From the NCBI GenBank assembly GCA_019649035.1, contig BMAT01013304.1, positions 131,822 to 154,574 on the forward strand: a stretch of DNA of 22,753 bases, read 5' to 3'. Source of the DNA: Elysia marginata. Its lineage: Eukaryota; Mollusca; Gastropoda; Plakobranchidae. The notes under the pieces were generated by a model. That model was not told the DNA's origin. It did no database searches and saw nothing but the letters and a program-made list of their open reading frames with translations. Shown here in pieces: positions 20,401-22,753 of this stretch; position 1 is the stretch's first letter; each line of letters starts with the position of its first letter. Both the position numbers and the translations under genes were made by a program.

Positions 20401-21507
20401 GTTGTCTAAACTTCAAAGGCAATTTTCTCCCCTTTCTGGAATTATTGGACTATTGGATTGACCATATAAAAATTCTGCTTTCTCTTGTTTTTTTTCCAGC
20501 ATATTTGTTTATGGATCTCACAACTAATGGAGACTCTGGTCTGCCCTCAGAGCTCACTGAAAAGTACACTCTTACCAGAACATTAGGAAAGTAAGAAAAC
20601 ATTGAAGCAACTCAATTTTTGCTATGCCAAGCCTATCAATTACTTTCAAGCTGTTGGGGTTTTTTTTGTTTGTTTGTTTTTTGTTGTTGTTAATTTTAAA
20701 TTTGATCCTCAGCCAGAATTTTAGAAGAGTGGAAGCATATGATCAAAATGTACTGATAAAAAAGGGTATAAAACGTAATGATTGAATTGATTCTAAGTTT
20801 CAAGGGACAGGCTACAAGCAAACTAATATTTCCTTTATTCTTTTGCAATTTTAACTTTTAAGGCATGCACTTAAATATTTTTTAAAACACCAACTGTGGA
20901 AAATATTGAAAACTATTAATACATTAATAACATACAAGTTGTAAACAATGTTAAAGCATACTCAAGCCAGGGTTGTGTACAAAATATGTAGTGTTTGACT
21001 GCAAAACGAGTTATGCCCATCTTTAAATATTTTAAGATTTTATGTGAAAACAACTTTTCTTTATATGCTTTCTCTTTTAAAGATATCACTGTCTCACATG
21101 TGGTCATATTGTAGATAGAGCTGCCAATTTTCTGAGATAAAAATAAGAAGAAAAAATCCAGTTTTTGCCCTTTTTCTTAGCTTTTTGAAAATGGATATAA
21201 CTCGTTTTGCAGTCAAACCCTTCATATGTAGAACTGAGTTGAGGAACTCTTAATCTTAACTTGACCAAGCTACTCAAGGATATTGAGAGATGCTTTCCTG
21301 AGCAAGGTTCAGGGTCTATATTTCTCTATCACCATATTTTAAAGTATAAGTGATCAAGTGGAGTTTGAAGTTTGACTGCAAGCACACTTTCATTTCAGGG
21401 GAGCTTGCGGCGAAGTAAAGCTTGCATTTGCTAAGGGGTCATGTGACAAGTTTGCATGCAAACTCATATCAAAAAAGAAGTTTTCTGTTGGGGGAAATTC
21501 TCTTGTG
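17308..21507 (+). CDS. CHEK2: Checkpoint kinase 2 (Chk2), exons 1-6, 3' end outside window
   Basis: Six exons (17308-17422, 17898-18022, 18921-18999, 19613-19678, 20500-20590, 21399-21507) join in frame to 585 bases, 195 residues; intron phases are 1, 0, 1, 1, 2 and 0. Chk2 is the nuclear Ser/Thr kinase activated by ATM after DNA breaks. Seen: an FHA domain at about 25-140 with the phosphothreonine-binding set FGRGESC (R49), YSKVHF (S72, H75) and SSNGTF (N97-T99), then [16 protein letters not shown], nearly the Chk2 signature. The kinase domain starts at about 151 with the glycine loop GKGACGEV (158-165) and the catalytic Lys180 in FACKLI. The remaining kinase exons lie past the right edge. 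ATG 17308 has a strong context (A at -3, G at +4) and an in-frame TAA at 17290-17292, so it is the first start. Only about 24 residues precede the FHA domain, with one TQ (T6), against roughly 90 residues and an SQ/TQ cluster in human CHK2. Order and motifs leave little doubt about identity. Confidence 0.93.
17423..17897 (+). other. Chk2 intron 1 (475 bp)
   Basis: GT-AG intron. The open frame inside it (17546-17836) matches no protein I know and is treated as chance. Nothing else is seen. Confidence 0.8.
17898..18022 (+). CDS. CHEK2: Chk2 exon 2: FHA core with Arg49 and Ser72/His75
   Basis: Residues 39-80. The acceptor is ATATTTTCAG|AC and the donor ATAAGG|GTAGGT. It encodes FGRGESCD and the [10 protein letters not shown] strand, both central to phosphopeptide binding in FHA domains. 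Confidence 0.9.
18023..18920 (+). other. Chk2 intron 2 (898 bp)
   Basis: AT-rich GT-AG intron with poly-T and poly-A runs (for example 18119-18130 and 18440-18460). No element or RNA gene is recognised. Confidence 0.8.
18921..18999 (+). CDS. CHEK2: Chk2 exon 3: FHA SSNGTF loop
   Basis: Residues 81-106 plus one base. The acceptor is TTTCATACCAG and the donor GTAG|GTCAGT. It encodes [12 protein letters not shown], the conserved FHA loop with Asn97-Gly98-Thr99. Confidence 0.9.
19000..19612 (+). other. Chk2 intron 3 (613 bp)
   Basis: GT-AG intron, AT-rich; nothing recognisable inside. Confidence 0.8.
19613..19678 (+). CDS. CHEK2: Chk2 exon 4: FHA C-terminal strands
   Basis: Residues 107-128 plus one base, a 66-base exon. 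The acceptor is CATTATCAG|GT and the donor AAAG|GTGAGC. It encodes [16 protein letters not shown], one of the most recognisable Chk2 stretches. Confidence 0.9.
19679..20499 (+). other. Chk2 intron 4 (821 bp)
   Basis: GT-AG intron. Overlapping open frames at 19634-19901 straddle exon 4 or lie in the intron and are not believed. No mobile element is recognised. Confidence 0.75.
20500..20590 (+). CDS. CHEK2: Chk2 exon 5: FHA-kinase linker and start of glycine loop
   Basis: Residues 129-158 plus two bases of codon 159. The acceptor is TTTTTTCCAG|CA and the donor GGAAA|GTAAGA. It carries the last FHA strand (YLFMDLT) and the kinase opening K-Y-T-L-T-R-T-L-G. Confidence 0.9.
20591..21398 (+). other. 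Chk2 intron 5 (808 bp), carrying a palindromic element
   Basis: GT-AG intron. Its second half is largely filled by the MITE-like inverted repeat at about 20976-21239. The rest is AT-rich with a GT/T-rich run (20660-20690) and no other feature. Confidence 0.8.
20976..21239. mobile_element. Palindromic MITE-like element in Chk2 intron 5
   Basis: A 22-base stretch at 20993-21014 (core TTTGACTGCAAAACGAG) is repeated perfectly in reverse complement at 21197-21218. Weaker pairing extends outward to about 20976/21239 and inward for about 60 bases, so nearly the whole 264-base unit can fold into a hairpin. ATATGTAG occurs in direct orientation on both sides (20984-20991 and 21224-21231), which could be an 8-bp target duplication as made by hAT-type transposases, although ATATG also takes part in the palindrome. 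No coding capacity; a non-autonomous element or fold-back repeat. Confidence 0.65.
21399..21507 (+). CDS. CHEK2: Chk2 exon 6: kinase glycine loop and catalytic Lys
   Basis: Residues 159-195. The acceptor is CATTTCAG|G and the donor GTG|GTAAGT. It encodes [10 protein letters not shown] (end of the glycine loop) and [11 protein letters not shown] with the ATP-anchoring Lys180. The next exon is not found before the window ends. Confidence 0.9.
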
Positions 21508-21974
21508 GTAAGTTTTGCAGGGTTTGAAACTGTGATTGTAGTTGCACGACTGTTAGTGTTAAAGTTTTGGTTAATTCTGTTCGAATGATGTATGAAAGAA
21601 TCCTCAATTGCACTTAAAAAGCAGTGCAAGGAGTCTTCTCTAAGAATCATTAATGCTATTAGTCAAGTATAAGCTTAATGGAGTTTGAAATTTTTTTTGC
21701 ACAAACATTGAAATGGCGGGAAAAATAAATGCTTCATGAAAATAAATACTTCTCTGAAAGTTTAGATTACTTAATTTGAAGGTTATACAATGCTATTAAT
21801 TGAAAAATGTCTTCTGTCTTTACTTTTGTGCAGTTGTAACTAAGACACCCTAGACAATAGCAGAATTTTTTTTTTTTCCAATGAGCAATAAGATTGAATA
21901 GGATTGCAACTGTGCCTTTGCTTCCAGTATATCGACCCATCTAAAAACATTCAAAGCAATTCATCAGAATGAAA
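21508..21974 (+). other. Start of Chk2 intron 6 (runs past the window)
   Basis: Opens with a strong GTAAGT donor. Before the LINE fragment at about 21975 the sequence is AT-rich and featureless. No continuation of the Chk2 kinase domain was found here. Confidence 0.75.
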
Positions 21975-22753
21975 ATGTGAAAAATTGCAGGGTTATTTTG
22001 AAAGTAATGACTGGAGTGTGTTTGTTGGTGCGTGTGGTGAGGTAAATGAACTGACTGATCATGTCATTGATATATGCAGTTCTTTGTGGAGAATGTTGTT
22101 AAAAAAAAAAGAAATTTTTGGGTGTCCTAACAATAGACCATTGATAACAAGACAGCTCAAAGCGCTCCTAGGGGGAAAGAAATGTTTATTTGTAAAGGAA
22201 TATAAATCAACATTGAAATCAAACAAAGAGAAATCAAAGAAATTACTAGATGTAAAGAAAACCGTAAGGAAAATTTGTTAGAGCTATGTGTTTTTAAAAA
22301 GCTGTCACTAATGTTCGCAAAATATGTTTTTTTGAGCTAAGAAAAATCGGTCACTTAAGACCTTACATAAATGAAGAAGCCACTAAAAAACTTGTCCTTT
22401 CTTTTGTAATTTCTAGAATTGATTACTGCAGTGCAATTTATATAGGGTTAACTTCTGACAGAAATAAAAGACTTCAATCTATTTAAAACCATGCAGCAAG
22501 ATTGGTAAGACGAACCTTAAAAAGACAATTGATAGCCCCAATACTTCAAGATCTTGATTGGCTCCCAATCCAGTCCAGATTCAACTATAAGATTGCTCTT
22601 CTAATATATAATTGCTCAAATGAGGAAAAGTTTCCCTCTTATCTGAAAGATCTGCTAAATATATACAAACCATCTAGAAATCTTTGTTTAGAAAATAATC
22701 TTGACAATGCCTAAAACAAATTTGGAAAGCTTTGGTGAGAGGTCATTTTACCA
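21975..22753 (+). mobile_element. Second CR1/Rex-like LINE fragment, internally deleted, in Chk2 intron 6
   Basis: Plus-strand frames encode first the linker between endonuclease and reverse transcriptase (LQGYFESNDWSVF, NELTDHV, PNNRPLITRQLKALL, about 21976-22270). A few tens of bases later comes the reverse-transcriptase C-terminus (LRPYINEEATKKLV, FVISRIDYCSAIY at 22405-22443, NHAARLVRR, LDWLPIQSRF, YKPSRNLC; about 22301-22714). The palm-domain motifs A-C that should lie between are missing, so the copy is internally deleted, and it has an in-frame stop at 22484-22486 and a frame change near 22285. It is inactive. It may continue beyond the window edge. Confidence 0.85.

Noticed and set aside
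20993..21218. Interpretation of the inverted repeat as a transcription terminator or attachment site
   Set aside because: Arms are 182 bases apart inside a eukaryotic intron and the similarity extends well beyond the core, fitting a MITE-like element better.
1..22753. CRISPR arrays, prokaryotic operons, integrated viruses
   Set aside because: No regularly spaced repeats with unique spacers, no ribosome-binding-site spaced gene runs, and no viral structural or replication protein seen; spliced genes show a eukaryotic genome.

Overview
This is an AT-rich eukaryotic window with intron-split genes, long non-coding stretches and several decayed transposons. The gene structures (GT-AG introns of about 0.5-2 kb), CR1/L2-like LINE pieces ending in a GGCGCT...ATTATTATT tail, and scattered CTAGAT-rich DNA point to a lophotrochozoan invertebrate. 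A gastropod mollusc is my best guess, from recall of similar repeats and not from any search.

Two protein-coding genes can be rebuilt. On the minus strand (6514 to 2688) a complete three-exon gene encodes a 358-residue FkbM-type methyltransferase with one N-terminal membrane segment, so it is a probable type II Golgi/ER enzyme. On the plus strand, from 17308 and running off the right edge, are the first six coding exons (195 residues) of the checkpoint kinase Chk2 (CHEK2): the FHA domain and the start of the kinase domain up to just past the catalytic lysine. Its N-terminus is very short, with a single TQ where Chk2 normally carries an SQ/TQ cluster. The two genes point away from each other and I see no functional link between them.

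The 10.8 kb between them is mostly non-coding and layered. A 5'-truncated LINE on the minus strand (8222-9183 plus 12314-12590) is split by a 3,130-bp insert (9184-12313). The insert has perfect 10-bp inverted ends and a near-perfect 4-bp target duplication. Taking it out restores the reverse-transcriptase motif-B reading frame exactly. It carries six same-strand copies of a 13-15-bp motif (core GTAACTTACA) and a SINE-like 3' end whose tail resembles that of the host LINE. Further right come GA-rich low-complexity DNA, a CTAGAT-rich block, a long (GA)n tract and a small CpG-containing putative Chk2 promoter. Chk2 intron 5 holds a palindromic MITE-like element, and intron 6 holds a second, internally deleted LINE. 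A degenerate tRNA-Ile-like sequence sits in the large intron of the methyltransferase gene.
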